From Bacteroidales bacterium (GTDB lineage: Bacteria; Bacteroidota; Bacteroidia; Bacteroidales; VadinHA17), in NCBI GenBank assembly GCA_009877105.1, contig WXFD01000014.1:1-64000 (forward strand): a stretch of 64,000 bases of DNA. Direction: 5' to 3'. The position numbers were made by a program, and so were the translations under genes. Under the pieces are notes generated by a model, which was not told the DNA's origin, searched no databases, and worked only from the letters and a program-made list of their open reading frames with translations. Positions 45,794 to 55,758 of the stretch are shown here, one piece after another (the first letter of the stretch is position 1; each line of letters begins with the position of its first letter).

Positions 45794-48700
45794 ATGATCA
45801 GGTATTATCGCTATGTAACTGCAATTCTCATTTTCTCCTTCCTGAATATATTCATGAAGGCAGAACCATTGTCTTTCAATGAAAATTCAGGCAAGAATGC
45901 AGTCATCCGGGATATTTCGGGTCTTGCGGATATAAATCAGAATTTGTACCGCTCAATTCTCCAGGGAGATACTGCAAAAGCAAGATTACTTATAAAGACG
46001 ACCACGGCCTGGATCGAAAAAACCGGTGATGATGATCTGACTATATCTGATTTTCATTATTATGCCGGTGTATACTATCTTATTACAAGCAAATTCGGTG
46101 AATCAGAGAGACACTTTAACAGGGCTTGTGAGATCCGCGAACATTTTGGCATTTACGACACCATCTATGCCAAATCATATTATAACATCAGTGTGATATA
46201 CAGTACATTAGGAGATTTTGGCAAAATGCAGCGGGCAATCCTTGAATCAATTGAAACAGATAAAAAGTTGTACGGTGAATCCAGCCCGCGGCTTGCCCAT
46301 GGCTATTTCAGTCTGGCTGCCGCATACATTGGCATGAAGGAATATGAAAATGCAATAGAATACGGAAACAAAGGCCTGAAGACCATAAGCGGCCATGAGG
46401 ACCAGTACAGCCAGGAACTGGCTGACCTGTACACTAACCTGGGCGTATGCTATATTAAACTTTCTGATTTCTCCAGGGCGGTATTATACCTGGAGAAAGG
46501 AGAAGAAGTATATGAAAGTCATAATCTTCCGAAAGATGACAGATTTTTGAATCTGCTTAACAGTCTTGCAGCGGCTTACTTTTTTCTGGGTGAAAAGGAA
46601 AAATCATACAAATATTATAATATGGGAATTGATTTTGCTGATAACGATAACACTTACCTGTCGCAGGTTTTTGTGATCAGTTATGCAAAAATGTTAGGAA
46701 ACTCAGGAAATATAAGGGAAGGAGAGTCAGTCTTTCTTTCTTTGCTGCAGAAAGCCGGAAATCGGTATGGAACCAATTCAGCCATATATATTTATGTTCT
46801 CATGAATTATGCGGATTATCTCAGGGAGTTCAGGACTGATTTAAACAAATCCCTATTGCTCTATGAAAAGTGCATGGAATACCTGGCAACCAATATCACG
46901 GATAACTCACTCAAAGGACAGATAAAGCTTGGATACGCACTTACGCTTTCTGAAAACGGTGAAACACGGAAGGCCCTTGAAACCATCCAGGCTCTCATCT
47001 ATTCTGAGTTCACTGATTATGCCGAAGTTCCTGAAACGGGCAACCCCGATTTAAACCTTATCAAGCCCGACCAGTTGTCTCTGAATCTTTTCAAGGCCAA
47101 GTACAGCATACTCCAGAAATCCATAAGTAAGTCACATGATTTAAAACTTATACTGGAAGCTGCAGCTACATCGTCACTTATCGTATCCATCATCGACAAG
47201 GTAAGACTGAATATCAGTGAGGAAGAAAGCCGGCTTATCCTTGGCGACCGTTACAGGGATTATTATATATATGCTATCCGCGATTGTGGATTATGTTTCG
47301 GTGCAACGGCCGATAAAAGATATATAGACAAGGCATTTGAATTTTCGGAAAAAAGCAAGGTGGCAGCTTTGCTCACCGCCACACGGGAACTGTCAGCTAC
47401 ACAATTACATATTCCCGTGAAAATAGCGGAGGAAGAAAAAAAACTTCAGGATATCATTAGTTTTTACAGCGCCAAAGTGTCAGAAGTATCAGCCAGTGAC
47501 AAAATCGCTTCCTCCAAAGTCTCAGAGTGGAAAGACATCATTTTCAACACTGCAAGAAAAAGGGATTCGCTTGTATCAATATTTGAAAAGGATTATCCCG
47601 AATATTATTTAATGAAATACAATACACGTGTCATCGGATCGTCGGGGATCCATAAATCGGAAGGAAGGAGAATAAATTATTTAAATTATGTTGCTGACGA
47701 TACGGTGGTGTATATTCTCGTTGCCAACAGGAAGGTCTGCAAACTGGTTACAGTTCCGGTTGATCAGGACTTCTATCTCAAGGTTAGTAGATTCAGTGAT
47801 CTGATAAAATTCCCATCCCCGAACAATGCCAGGGCTGATTTTGAAGATTTCCAGAAACTCGGCAGCCAGATTTATGACAAAATCTTCAGACCGGTTGAAA
47901 GCTTCCTTGTATCCAACAGGCTCCTTATTTCACCTGATAATCTGCTGGCCGTTATTCCTTTTGAATCGCTTCCAATGCATGAGACCGGAACAGATAAAAT
48001 TTCCTACGGCAAATTGCCTTATATGATCAGGAAATATGAAATATATTATGCCTATTCTGCAACTTTCCTTGCTGAATCGTTGAAATCAGAGTTTAAGTTT
48101 GCAAAAAGCCTTGTTGCCTTTGCTCCGTCATATAAAAGCAAGCTGAATACGGATTTAAACATTGCGGTGCCGGTCCGCGATCCAGGATCGCTAACGGATC
48201 TGCCATATGCAAGGAAAGAGGCTGAATTTGTCAGCAGTTATTTCGGTGGGCAGCTGTATAAAGGCGGGGATGCAAGGGAGTCTGTTTTTAAGAAAGAAGC
48301 CGGGAAATATGATATTATTCACCTTGCCATGCATACCATGATCAATGATAATGATCCGATGCACTCAAAGATGGTCTTCGCCCAGGGATCAGATCAGCCC
48401 GAAGATGGCCTGCTCAATACTTTCGAAGTTTATGGGGTTCCCCTGAAGGCTAAAATGACAGTTTTGAGTTCATGCAATACAGGCACTGGGATGCTTTATT
48501 CCGGTGAGGGTATTCTCAGCCTTGCCAGGGGATTTGCTTACTCGGGTTGCGAATCGGTTGTCATGTCACTGTGGGAAATTGACGACAGATCAGGCTCTGA
48601 CCTGGTTATGGATTTCTACCGGTTTCTCAAAAAAGGATATTCTAAAAGCACTTCGCTCCGAAAGGCAAGGCTCAGGTATCTGGAAAAGGCTGATTTGCTG

Positions 48701-48847
48701 AGATCCCATCCTCATTTCTGGTCATCTCTCGTAATATATGGCAATAACGACCGCCTTTACTTTGACAGGCAACTAATTCTCATATTTATTCTCAGCCTGT
48801 TGATTGCCGGCTTCTCCATAATGTATATTTACTTCAGACCGAGATAA
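45794..48847 (+). CDS. Secreted TPR-CHAT protease, membrane anchored
   Basis: 1017 residues from the ATG at 45794 (a TTG at 45752 is rejected). N-terminal signal IRYYRYVTAILIFSFLNIFMKA; TPR helices about 40-430 (YYNISVIYSTLGDF, LGVCYIKLSDFSRAVLYLEKGEE); a helical linker; CHAT domain about 690-985 with catalytic dyad His847 in HLAMHT and Cys894 in LSSCNTG, both intact; C-terminal membrane helix LILIFILSLLIAGFSIMYIY. CHAT is a caspase-like cysteine protease fold. Export plus C-terminal anchor put it in the periplasm facing the inner membrane. Its last 19 bases overlap the convergent sigma gene. A -7-like TATTTTTG lies at 45736-45743. Confidence 0.82.
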   Translation: MIRYYRYVTAILIFSFLNIFMKAEPLSFNENSGKNAVIRDISGLADINQNLYRSILQGDTAKARLLIKTTTAWIEKTGDDDLTISDFHYYAGVYYLITSKFGESERHFNRACEIREHFGIYDTIYAKSYYNISVIYSTLGDFGKMQRAILESIETDKKLYGESSPRLAHGYFSLAAAYIGMKEYENAIEYGNKGLKTISGHEDQYSQELADLYTNLGVCYIKLSDFSRAVLYLEKGEEVYESHNLPKDDRFLNLLNSLAAAYFFLGEKEKSYKYYNMGIDFADNDNTYLSQVFVISYAKMLGNSGNIREGESVFLSLLQKAGNRYGTNSAIYIYVLMNYADYLREFRTDLNKSLLLYEKCMEYLATNITDNSLKGQIKLGYALTLSENGETRKALETIQALIYSEFTDYAEVPETGNPDLNLIKPDQLSLNLFKAKYSILQKSISKSHDLKLILEAAATSSLIVSIIDKVRLNISEEESRLILGDRYRDYYIYAIRDCGLCFGATADKRYIDKAFEFSEKSKVAALLTATRELSATQLHIPVKIAEEEKKLQDIISFYSAKVSEVSASDKIASSKVSEWKDIIFNTARKRDSLVSIFEKDYPEYYLMKYNTRVIGSSGIHKSEGRRINYLNYVADDTVVYILVANRKVCKLVTVPVDQDFYLKVSRFSDLIKFPSPNNARADFEDFQKLGSQIYDKIFRPVESFLVSNRLLISPDNLLAVIPFESLPMHETGTDKISYGKLPYMIRKYEIYYAYSATFLAESLKSEFKFAKSLVAFAPSYKSKLNTDLNIAVPVRDPGSLTDLPYARKEAEFVSSYFGGQLYKGGDARESVFKKEAGKYDIIHLAMHTMINDNDPMHSKMVFAQGSDQPEDGLLNTFEVYGVPLKAKMTVLSSCNTGTGMLYSGEGILSLARGFAYSGCESVVMSLWEIDDRSGSDLVMDFYRFLKKGYSKSTSLRKARLRYLEKADLLRSHPHFWSSLVIYGNNDRLYFDRQLILIFILSLLIAGFSIMYIYFRPR

Positions 48848-49389
48848 TCCTTATATTCGGGATCTTCCTTTATAAGGCTGATCAGTACTTCCTTTGAAAG
48901 ATATTTTTTTCTTCGGGCATACGTTTCCGACTTCAGGTTCATTATTGCAGCAATTTCCTCATAGGAACGCCCCTCGGAAAAAAGCCGGAGAATTGTCTGT
49001 GCATCAGGCTTTAGCTTCAGGAATACCCTGCCTACTATCTTTTCCAGGATCTGGTCATCGGGGGCATCATCGCTATCATCCGGAAGATCTGTTTCCAGGT
49101 CGACAAGCCTTTTCTTGTGGCGCAGATGACCGTTCCAGATATTCCTTGCAATACCAAAAAAATAGCCTTTCAGATCTGAAGTCAGGGTAAGGCTGTTTTC
49201 CGTGATCTGCTTGTAAAGGATGATCACAGTATCCTGAAAAACATCCGAAACGTCAGCTTCGGTACCGCTGTTTTTCAGAACATGGTTCCTGACCGACTGA
49301 AAATAACCGCTGTATAACCAGGAAAGGATTTTATCATCCTGCCGGCGGATACCCTCAATTATGGCAGTATCTGAGTATTTTCTGAACAA
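48829..49389 (-). CDS. ECF-type RNA polymerase sigma factor
   Basis: 186 residues. Region 2: LSWLYSGYFQSVRNHVLKN...VSDVFQDTVIILYKQ and DLKGYFFGIARNIWNGHLRHKKR; a long acidic linker (DLPDDSDDAPDDQ); region 4 helix-turn-helix with LFSEGRSYEEIAAIMNLKSETYARRKKYLSKEVL. It probably directs RNA polymerase to promoters of this locus. It overlaps the CHAT gene tail by 19 bases. A -7-like TATCTTTG on the minus strand (49425-49418) lies 28 bases upstream. Confidence 0.88.
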   Translation of the reverse strand: MFRKYSDTAIIEGIRRQDDKILSWLYSGYFQSVRNHVLKNSGTEADVSDVFQDTVIILYKQITENSLTLTSDLKGYFFGIARNIWNGHLRHKKRLVDLETDLPDDSDDAPDDQILEKIVGRVFLKLKPDAQTILRLFSEGRSYEEIAAIMNLKSETYARRKKYLSKEVLISLIKEDPEYKDYLGLK

Positions 49390-49417
49390 TTGGCGCCTTG
49401 AATGGTCTGTGAAGTGA

Positions 49418-49425
49418 CAAAGATA
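49418..49425 (-). promoter_or_regulatory. Candidate -7 element of the sigma gene
   Basis: TATCTTTG on the minus strand fits TAnnTTTG; no TTTG at -33. Immediately followed by TCAC in GTCAC (49418-49414), part of the same TGTCA/GTGACA motif found in the peptide-CHAT gap. Confidence 0.4.
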
Positions 49426-49532
49426 GTATTTCCCTACAGTATAGACAGGGCTGTTGCTTTGATTTGATGTGGTCTCGTCAGTATTTCAACAAAAAATATA
49501 TATTTACTTTTTTGAAATGAGGAATCCAAGGA

Positions 49533-51719
49533 ATGACTTTCCCCTTCACAAGACAATATGATGCAATGGACTGCGGGCCTGCCTGCCTCAGGATGACGGC
49601 ACAGTACCACAAGAAGAATTTCTCCCTGGCATACCTCAGGAAAAAATGTCACATAACTAGGGAAGGCGTATCATTCCTGGGACTTTCAGAAGCAGCAGAT
49701 TCGATAGGATTTAAAACTCTCGGGTTGAAAATACCTGTCGATTTCCTGAAGGAAAAAGCCATCCTTCCGTGTATTGTACACTGGCGGCAAAATCATTTCG
49801 TTGTGGTTTACAAGATCACAAAGAATGAAATTCATGTCGCAGATCCGGCAACCGGAACTGTAAGGTATACATTTGAAGAGTTTGAGAAACATTGGGCAAG
49901 TACCCTTATTGACGGTAAAAAGGCCGGACTTGCCCTTATGCTCGAACCAACTCCTGCCTTATACAGCGCCAATGACGATCAGCCTGAAATAAAAGGTTTC
50001 AGATTCCTGTCAGAATATTTCAGACTGTACAGGAAATACCTGGGCCAGCTCATTCTGGGACTTGTCATCGGAAGCATCATCCAACTGATCATTCCCTTTC
50101 TCACCCAGGCTATAATTGACATAGGGATAAATAATAACGATATCGGATTCATTTATCTGATACTTTTTGCCCAGCTTGCACTTGTTTTGGGTCGGCTGTC
50201 GGTGGAGTTCATCCGTAGCTGGCTGCTGATGCACATCGGTTCGAGGGTAAATGTTGCTATTGTCTCCGGATTCCTGAGAAAACTGATGGCATTGCCAATC
50301 GCTTTTTTTGACACAAAACTCACCGGTGACATCCTTCAGCGCATTGAGGACAATAACCGGATAGAGGATTTCCTGACTTCGGCCAGCCTGAGTATCCTCT
50401 TTTCCTTTATAAATCTGATTGTATTCGGTATTGTACTTACAGTTTACAGCCTGAAAATATTTCTTGTGTTTCTTGCAGGAACCCTCCTCTATCTTCTCTG
50501 GATATCAATGTTCATGAAGAAAAGAGCACACCTCGACCATTCCAGGTTTCGGGAAATGTCAGTTTCCAATTCAAAACTGATTAACATAATAAACGGCATG
50601 CAGGATATCAAGCTCAATCAGTGCGAGCTCGACAAAAGATGGGATTGGGAAATACATCAGGCCAGCTTGCTCGGATTAAAGGTAAAGGGGCTTGGCCTCA
50701 TCCAGAAGCAATCGGCAGGTGCCGTATTGATAAATGAGATTACAAATTTGCTGGTGACTATTGTCGCTGCAAGCGCTGTGCTCACAGGGCAGATGACCCT
50801 TGGAATGATGCTGGCAGTGCAATTTATTATTGGTCAGCTTAATGTTCCAGTCAACCAGATTATTGGATTTTTCAGGATGTCGCAGGACGCAGGAATCAGT
50901 CTCGACAGACTGGCCGAGGTCCATAATATGGCCGACGAGGATGCTGAATCGGATGACAAAATAAATACCATCCCTGAAACCAATTCAATCCATCTCAGGA
51001 AAGTATCATACCAGTATGAAGGGCCGAGATCTCCATTTGCTCTTAAGGATGTGGATTTGCTGATCGAAAGAAATAAAGTAACTGCCATAGTTGGAGAAAG
51101 CGGCAGCGGCAAAACAACCCTTCTCAAAGTGATACTGGGTTTTTACAACCCGGTTGCGGGAGAGGTTATGGTCGGAGATACCCCACTCCATAATATAAGT
51201 CTCAATACATGGCGCAGGATTATCGGAGTTGTATTGCAGGACGGATTCATATTCCCCGATACCATTGCAAAAAATATTGCACCCGGAACCTCCGAAACGG
51301 ATGAAAAAAGAATGATCCGTGCTGCCGAAATGGCAAATATAAGAGCATTTGTTGAATCACTCCCCCTCGGCTACAATACGAAAGTAGGAGCAAATGGACA
51401 CGGAATCAGTGAGGGGCAGAAGCAAAGACTGCTGATTGCCAGGGCAATCTATAAAAATCCTGAAATAGTGATCTTCGATGAGGCAACTAATGCGCTCGAC
51501 GCCAACACTGAAAAGGTAATTGTTGAAAATCTGGCTGATTTTTTTGAGGGAAAAACAGTTATTATTGTCGCTCATCGGCTCAGCACCGTTAAAAATGCCG
51601 ACAGGATAATTGTCATGGAAAACGGACAAATTATAGAAACTGGAAATCACGATTCACTGGTAAAAAGAAAAGGAAGCTATTTCAGGCTTGTAAAAAATCA
51701 ACTTGAACTTGGCAATTGA
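49533..51719 (+). CDS. C39-peptidase ABC exporter (PCAT)
   Basis: 728 residues. Peptidase C39 domain 1-130 with Gln8, catalytic Cys14 (DAMDCGPAC), His88 (HFVVVY) and Asp104 (VADPATG). Membrane domain about 160-440 (six helices). ATPase domain about 470-728: Walker A GESGSGKTT from residue 521, signature GISEGQKQR, Walker B EIVIFDEATNALD, H-loop AHRLSTV. PCATs cut the leader after Gly-Gly and export the peptide in one step. The HlyD gene follows with an eight-base gap, so they form an exporter, likely for the 47-residue precursor. Confidence 0.93.
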   Translation: MTFPFTRQYDAMDCGPACLRMTAQYHKKNFSLAYLRKKCHITREGVSFLGLSEAADSIGFKTLGLKIPVDFLKEKAILPCIVHWRQNHFVVVYKITKNEIHVADPATGTVRYTFEEFEKHWASTLIDGKKAGLALMLEPTPALYSANDDQPEIKGFRFLSEYFRLYRKYLGQLILGLVIGSIIQLIIPFLTQAIIDIGINNNDIGFIYLILFAQLALVLGRLSVEFIRSWLLMHIGSRVNVAIVSGFLRKLMALPIAFFDTKLTGDILQRIEDNNRIEDFLTSASLSILFSFINLIVFGIVLTVYSLKIFLVFLAGTLLYLLWISMFMKKRAHLDHSRFREMSVSNSKLINIINGMQDIKLNQCELDKRWDWEIHQASLLGLKVKGLGLIQKQSAGAVLINEITNLLVTIVAASAVLTGQMTLGMMLAVQFIIGQLNVPVNQIIGFFRMSQDAGISLDRLAEVHNMADEDAESDDKINTIPETNSIHLRKVSYQYEGPRSPFALKDVDLLIERNKVTAIVGESGSGKTTLLKVILGFYNPVAGEVMVGDTPLHNISLNTWRRIIGVVLQDGFIFPDTIAKNIAPGTSETDEKRMIRAAEMANIRAFVESLPLGYNTKVGANGHGISEGQKQRLLIARAIYKNPEIVIFDEATNALDANTEKVIVENLADFFEGKTVIIVAHRLSTVKNADRIIVMENGQIIETGNHDSLVKRKGSYFRLVKNQLELGN

Positions 51720-51727
51720 ATCATTCA

Positions 51728-53029
51728 ATGGCTCACAGAACTGACAACGGCGAAAAAGATACCCTTTATTCGGAACCTGTAAAGGATATCATAGGCGAAG
51801 TACCAGGGCGGATCCTGCGATGGGGCAATGTTGTCATCTTCATAGTATTTGCAATCTTCCTGCTGTTTTCCTGGCTGATAAAATATCCTGACAGGGTCCC
51901 TGCACCCGTTGAAATAACAACCACGAACCCTCCGGTAATAATGATCTCAAAAGTAACCGGCAGGATTAAAAAGATGTACGCGGCCGACAGGGGAAAAGTG
52001 AGTGCAGGCGATTTAATTGCCGTAATGGAGACCACAGCCTCCATTGATGAAATCACGCGCCTTGAACAGTTTATTGATACGCTGGATGACCCTGAAATGA
52101 TAATACAGGATAAACTGCCCGGCTTCAGTGAACTGGGGGAGATCCAGGAATACTGGAGTGCATTCATGACTGCAATGGCAAATTACAATAACTACCTGAG
52201 GAATGATTACTACGGAAACAAGGTAGTGTCCGTAAGAAATGAAATAAAGGGTATTCTCGATTATTTAAAAAAACTAGAGATAAAGGAAAGACTGTTCCGC
52301 GCAAACAGTAGTCTGGAAACCAGAAAATTTCTCAGGGATTCATTGCTCTCCGAAAACGGTGTGTACTCTGAAAGCGAGTTTGACGAATCGAAACAATCAC
52401 TTATCAGGATTAATATTGAACATCAGCAGGTACTCCTGGATCAGTCTGGAAAGAATATCGAACTTGCAGAAAAAAATCAATTGCTTCAGGATTATCTGAT
52501 CCGCAGGCAGGAAGAAAAGGAAAAATTCTATACTGCATTGCAGGAGTCTTTTCTGAATCTGAAAGCGCAGATGAAGATCTGGAAAAACACCTATCTTATT
52601 GTCAGTCCTGTTGATGGAACAGTAACGTTCACAAAGTACTGGAGCGAGAACCAGGCAGTAAGCAAAGACGAAGCAGTATTAACCATAATTCCTGCTGATC
52701 CCGGTGATTACATAGGAAGAATAACTTTAAGGATGAATCGTTCCGGTAAAGTAAGGGCAGGGCAGACGGTTAATATAAAATTCAGCGGATATCCATATCT
52801 GGAATTCGGAATGGTCAGGGCCGTTGTTCATTCCATGTCATTGGTCCCGGCAGGAGACGGATATATCATAGAATTGATCCTGCCCGACGGACTTAAAACA
52901 CTCTATGGCAAAACGCTTACCTTCACTCAGAATATGCAGGGAACAGCTGAAATCATTACTGATGACCTGCGACTTCTCGAAAAGCTGATCAATCCTTTCC
53001 GTCACCTTATTTCCAGGAATAAACAATAA
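51728..53029 (+). CDS. HlyD family secretion adaptor
   Basis: 433 residues from the ATG at 51728 (a TTG at 51716 overlaps the previous stop). One membrane helix about 30-50 (NVVIFIVFAIFLLFSWLIKY), a lipoyl half KVTGRIKKMYAADRGKVSAGDLIAVMET, a coiled-coil hairpin about 115-270, the second half IVSPVDGTVTFTKYWSENQAV, and a beta barrel. It links the PCAT in the inner membrane to an outer-membrane channel. No TolC gene is next to it, so a channel elsewhere must be used. Confidence 0.88.
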   Translation: MAHRTDNGEKDTLYSEPVKDIIGEVPGRILRWGNVVIFIVFAIFLLFSWLIKYPDRVPAPVEITTTNPPVIMISKVTGRIKKMYAADRGKVSAGDLIAVMETTASIDEITRLEQFIDTLDDPEMIIQDKLPGFSELGEIQEYWSAFMTAMANYNNYLRNDYYGNKVVSVRNEIKGILDYLKKLEIKERLFRANSSLETRKFLRDSLLSENGVYSESEFDESKQSLIRINIEHQQVLLDQSGKNIELAEKNQLLQDYLIRRQEEKEKFYTALQESFLNLKAQMKIWKNTYLIVSPVDGTVTFTKYWSENQAVSKDEAVLTIIPADPGDYIGRITLRMNRSGKVRAGQTVNIKFSGYPYLEFGMVRAVVHSMSLVPAGDGYIIELILPDGLKTLYGKTLTFTQNMQGTAEIITDDLRLLEKLINPFRHLISRNKQ

Positions 53030-53422
53030 TCACTTTTTTATATCCGTATCAAACCCTTTCCCGTTTACGGAATCCGATTTGGGGATCTGTCCGGGTTTTT
53101 CATCCCTGCCGGCAGGTGAGCGCCGGCATTTAAAATATTTAACGGTGGAGTTTGAAGGCTGCAACAGCAATGCTCACTGAAATTGGCACACAATCACGGG
53201 CTTCAATATCTTAAAAACGGTTGATGCAAAATTATCGCGCAGCAATCTTTGCGATTCTTTAAATATACCCAACTATTTACCGCCCGAGAATGTATTGATA
53301 TACATTAATATCGGCAACTTTTTGAGTTTAATAAATATTTCGGTAATTTCGTAGTTTGAAAAATCCATATGGGAAAATGGATATTTCAATCATGTAAGAC
53401 ACTGAACCATAAAGGATTGAAT
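53030..53422. other. 393-base gap with a hairpin and a weak promoter
   Basis: Stem TGCCGGC (53107-53113) / GCCGGCA (53122-53128), with a short T-rich stretch after it, may end the exporter operon. Near the end TTTG (53321-53324), 19 bases, TAATTTC (53344-53350) is a partial promoter for the DUF349 gene. I found no further short GG-peptide frame in this gap. Confidence 0.4.
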
Positions 53423-55579
53423 ATGACAAAAGAAGATCCGGAAGATGCTGTCCTGTATGGACGAAACGGAGCAATCAATGATGCTGCCGGTACTGAAAAA
53501 GCTGAAATGCCTGAAGGAGAGGATGAAGTTGAGGAAAAAACTGCCGGGGAAGGGGAAGAGATAGTAGTAGAAAAGGAAGAAAAGATAGAAAGGGAAGAAA
53601 GGGAAGAAAAGGAAACAGGGGGGCAGGAGGAGATGGAAGTGGAAATGGAGGCTGAAGATGAAGATGTGGATGTAGATAAAGAAGAACCTGAACCTGAACC
53701 TGAACCTGAATCTGAAGTGAAAGAAGAAGTTGCTTCAGCAGGCAGGGATGATACCAGGGAAAATATCTCTTCTCATATGGCTGACCAGGTACCGGAGAAT
53801 GTTCAGGATCGGACTGAGGATTCAACTGATCTGGACGATATTGAACTGCCACCGGTTGATTATTCAGGTTTGTCAAAGACAGATCTTGTGGAAACACTTG
53901 CACTGATCATTGATAACAGGCCGCCGTCAGAAATTAAGGATGATGTTGAAAGGATCAAAACTTTATTCTACAAGAAACTGAAGCATGAGTCAGAAGAAAG
54001 AAAAGCAAAATTCCTTGACGGAGGAGGCAAGATTGAGGATTTTAAGATTCTTGTGGACCCGCTTGACTACCGGGTAAAAGAGCTTCTGAGCAAATACAGG
54101 GACAAAAGGAATGATTTCAACAAGATACAGGAAGCCGAAAAATACGAGAATCTTAAAAAGAAATATGATATAATCGACCGGATAAAGGATCTTGTCAACC
54201 GGGAAGAATCCATCAACAAGACATTTCATGAATTCAGGAATCTCCAGAATGAGTGGCATTCCATTGGAGTGGTTCCCCAGTCTTCCCTTAAGGATCTGTG
54301 GGATAATTATCATCACAGTGTTGAAATTTTTTATGATTACATTAAGATAAACAAGGAACTCAGGGACCTGGATCTGAAAAAGAACCTTGAAGCGAAGGTA
54401 TTGATATGTGAAAAGGCAGAGGAACTTCTGCTGGAACCAAACCCGGTAAATGCATTTCGCATCCTGCAGGAATTGCATAATCAATGGCGGGAGATTGGAC
54501 CGGTCCCGCAGGAGTCAAAGAACGAAATATGGGAACGGTTCCGTGAAGCTACCTCGCAGATTAATAAAAGACATCATGAGTATTTTGAAAAACAGAAAGA
54601 TGAACAAAGACGGAATCTTGAAGCCAAGATAGCATTATGCGAGGAGGTTGAAGCCATAAACCTGATGGAGATTACCAGTTACAAGGATTTTGACGAGCGT
54701 GCCGAAAAAATTGTATCCCTCCAAAAAATGTGGAGGACACTTGGATTTGCTCCAAAAAAGCAAAATAACAAGGTCTATCAGCGTTTCCGGGAGGCCTGTG
54801 ACACATTTTTTGAGCGGAAAAGAAGTTTTTATGCCGATAACAAGGAAACACAGCTTAATAATCTTCAGCTAAAGAATGAGTTGTGTATACAGGCAGAAGC
54901 ACTGCAAGACAGCACTGACTGGAAAACAACTGCGGATGCACTGATTCAGCTTCAGAAAAAATGGAAGGAGATCGGGCCTGTTCCCCGGAAGCAGTCTGAA
55001 AAGGTGTGGAGAAGATTCCGTAAGGCATGTGATCATTTTTTCAACAGAAAAAGTGAGTTCTTTGCAAATCTGGATACTTCATACGAAGACAATCTTGCAG
55101 CCAAAATTGCCATAATTGAAGAGCTTGAAAAATTAGATCCCGGAACGGATGTTCACGGAGCATTTGAACGTCTCAAGGAACTGCAGCGCAAATTTACGGA
55201 GATTGGATTCGTTCCCTTCAGCAAAAAAGAGGAAATAACCAACAGGTACAGGAACGCCCTTAACAGGCAGTTTGATAAACTAAAAATCGCGGATGAAGAC
55301 AAGAGTATCCTGAAATACAGGACGAAACTCGACAACCTGAAGGCAAATCCGAAAGCATCCAGAAAAATTAGAAATGAAAGGGATAAATTCTTTACCAAGA
55401 TAAAACAGCTTGAAAACGACATTGTGTTGTGGGAAAACAATATCGGCTTTTTTGCCAAGTCACCAAATGCCGATACGATGATTAAGGAAGTGAGGGAAAA
55501 GATTGAGAATGCCCGGCGATTAATTAAAACGCTTGAAGAAAAAGTAAAACTGATTGATCTGTCGGGCCTTGATGATTGA
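53423..55579 (+). CDS. DUF349 repeat protein with acidic N-terminus
   Basis: 718 residues from ATG 53423; ATG 53369 adds 18 residues and cannot be excluded. Residues 1-100 are almost wholly Glu/Asp/Lys with an EPEPEPE stretch; then about five DUF349 helical repeats (W...IGPVP(R/Q)...WxRF pattern, e.g. WKEIGPVPRKQSEKVWRRFRKACDHFF). A final coiled coil follows. DUF349 is known from Bacteroidota and Actinobacteria without a firm role. Alone on its strand before yidC. Confidence 0.85.
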   Translation: MTKEDPEDAVLYGRNGAINDAAGTEKAEMPEGEDEVEEKTAGEGEEIVVEKEEKIEREEREEKETGGQEEMEVEMEAEDEDVDVDKEEPEPEPEPESEVKEEVASAGRDDTRENISSHMADQVPENVQDRTEDSTDLDDIELPPVDYSGLSKTDLVETLALIIDNRPPSEIKDDVERIKTLFYKKLKHESEERKAKFLDGGGKIEDFKILVDPLDYRVKELLSKYRDKRNDFNKIQEAEKYENLKKKYDIIDRIKDLVNREESINKTFHEFRNLQNEWHSIGVVPQSSLKDLWDNYHHSVEIFYDYIKINKELRDLDLKKNLEAKVLICEKAEELLLEPNPVNAFRILQELHNQWREIGPVPQESKNEIWERFREATSQINKRHHEYFEKQKDEQRRNLEAKIALCEEVEAINLMEITSYKDFDERAEKIVSLQKMWRTLGFAPKKQNNKVYQRFREACDTFFERKRSFYADNKETQLNNLQLKNELCIQAEALQDSTDWKTTADALIQLQKKWKEIGPVPRKQSEKVWRRFRKACDHFFNRKSEFFANLDTSYEDNLAAKIAIIEELEKLDPGTDVHGAFERLKELQRKFTEIGFVPFSKKEEITNRYRNALNRQFDKLKIADEDKSILKYRTKLDNLKANPKASRKIRNERDKFFTKIKQLENDIVLWENNIGFFAKSPNADTMIKEVREKIENARRLIKTLEEKVKLIDLSGLDD

Positions 55580-55758
55580 AAACCGGGAAAAGATCCGAAT
55601 TGAAAATTATTCACGACTGACCGGGACTGGATTTTTGCATCACCGGATGGGGCTGTGTCTCCTGTGTCCCGAAAAAGCAGACTCCATGATGCATTATAGG
55701 TGTTTTGAAAAGTAATGTTCAGTAAATACGTAATAATTGATCTCGATAGTACCAGGTA

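Noticed and set aside
53475..53903. Minus-strand frame rich in Leu/Pro/Phe/Gln
   Set aside because: Antisense of the acidic EPEPEPE and EEEKE stretch of the DUF349 gene; low complexity makes an open frame by chance.
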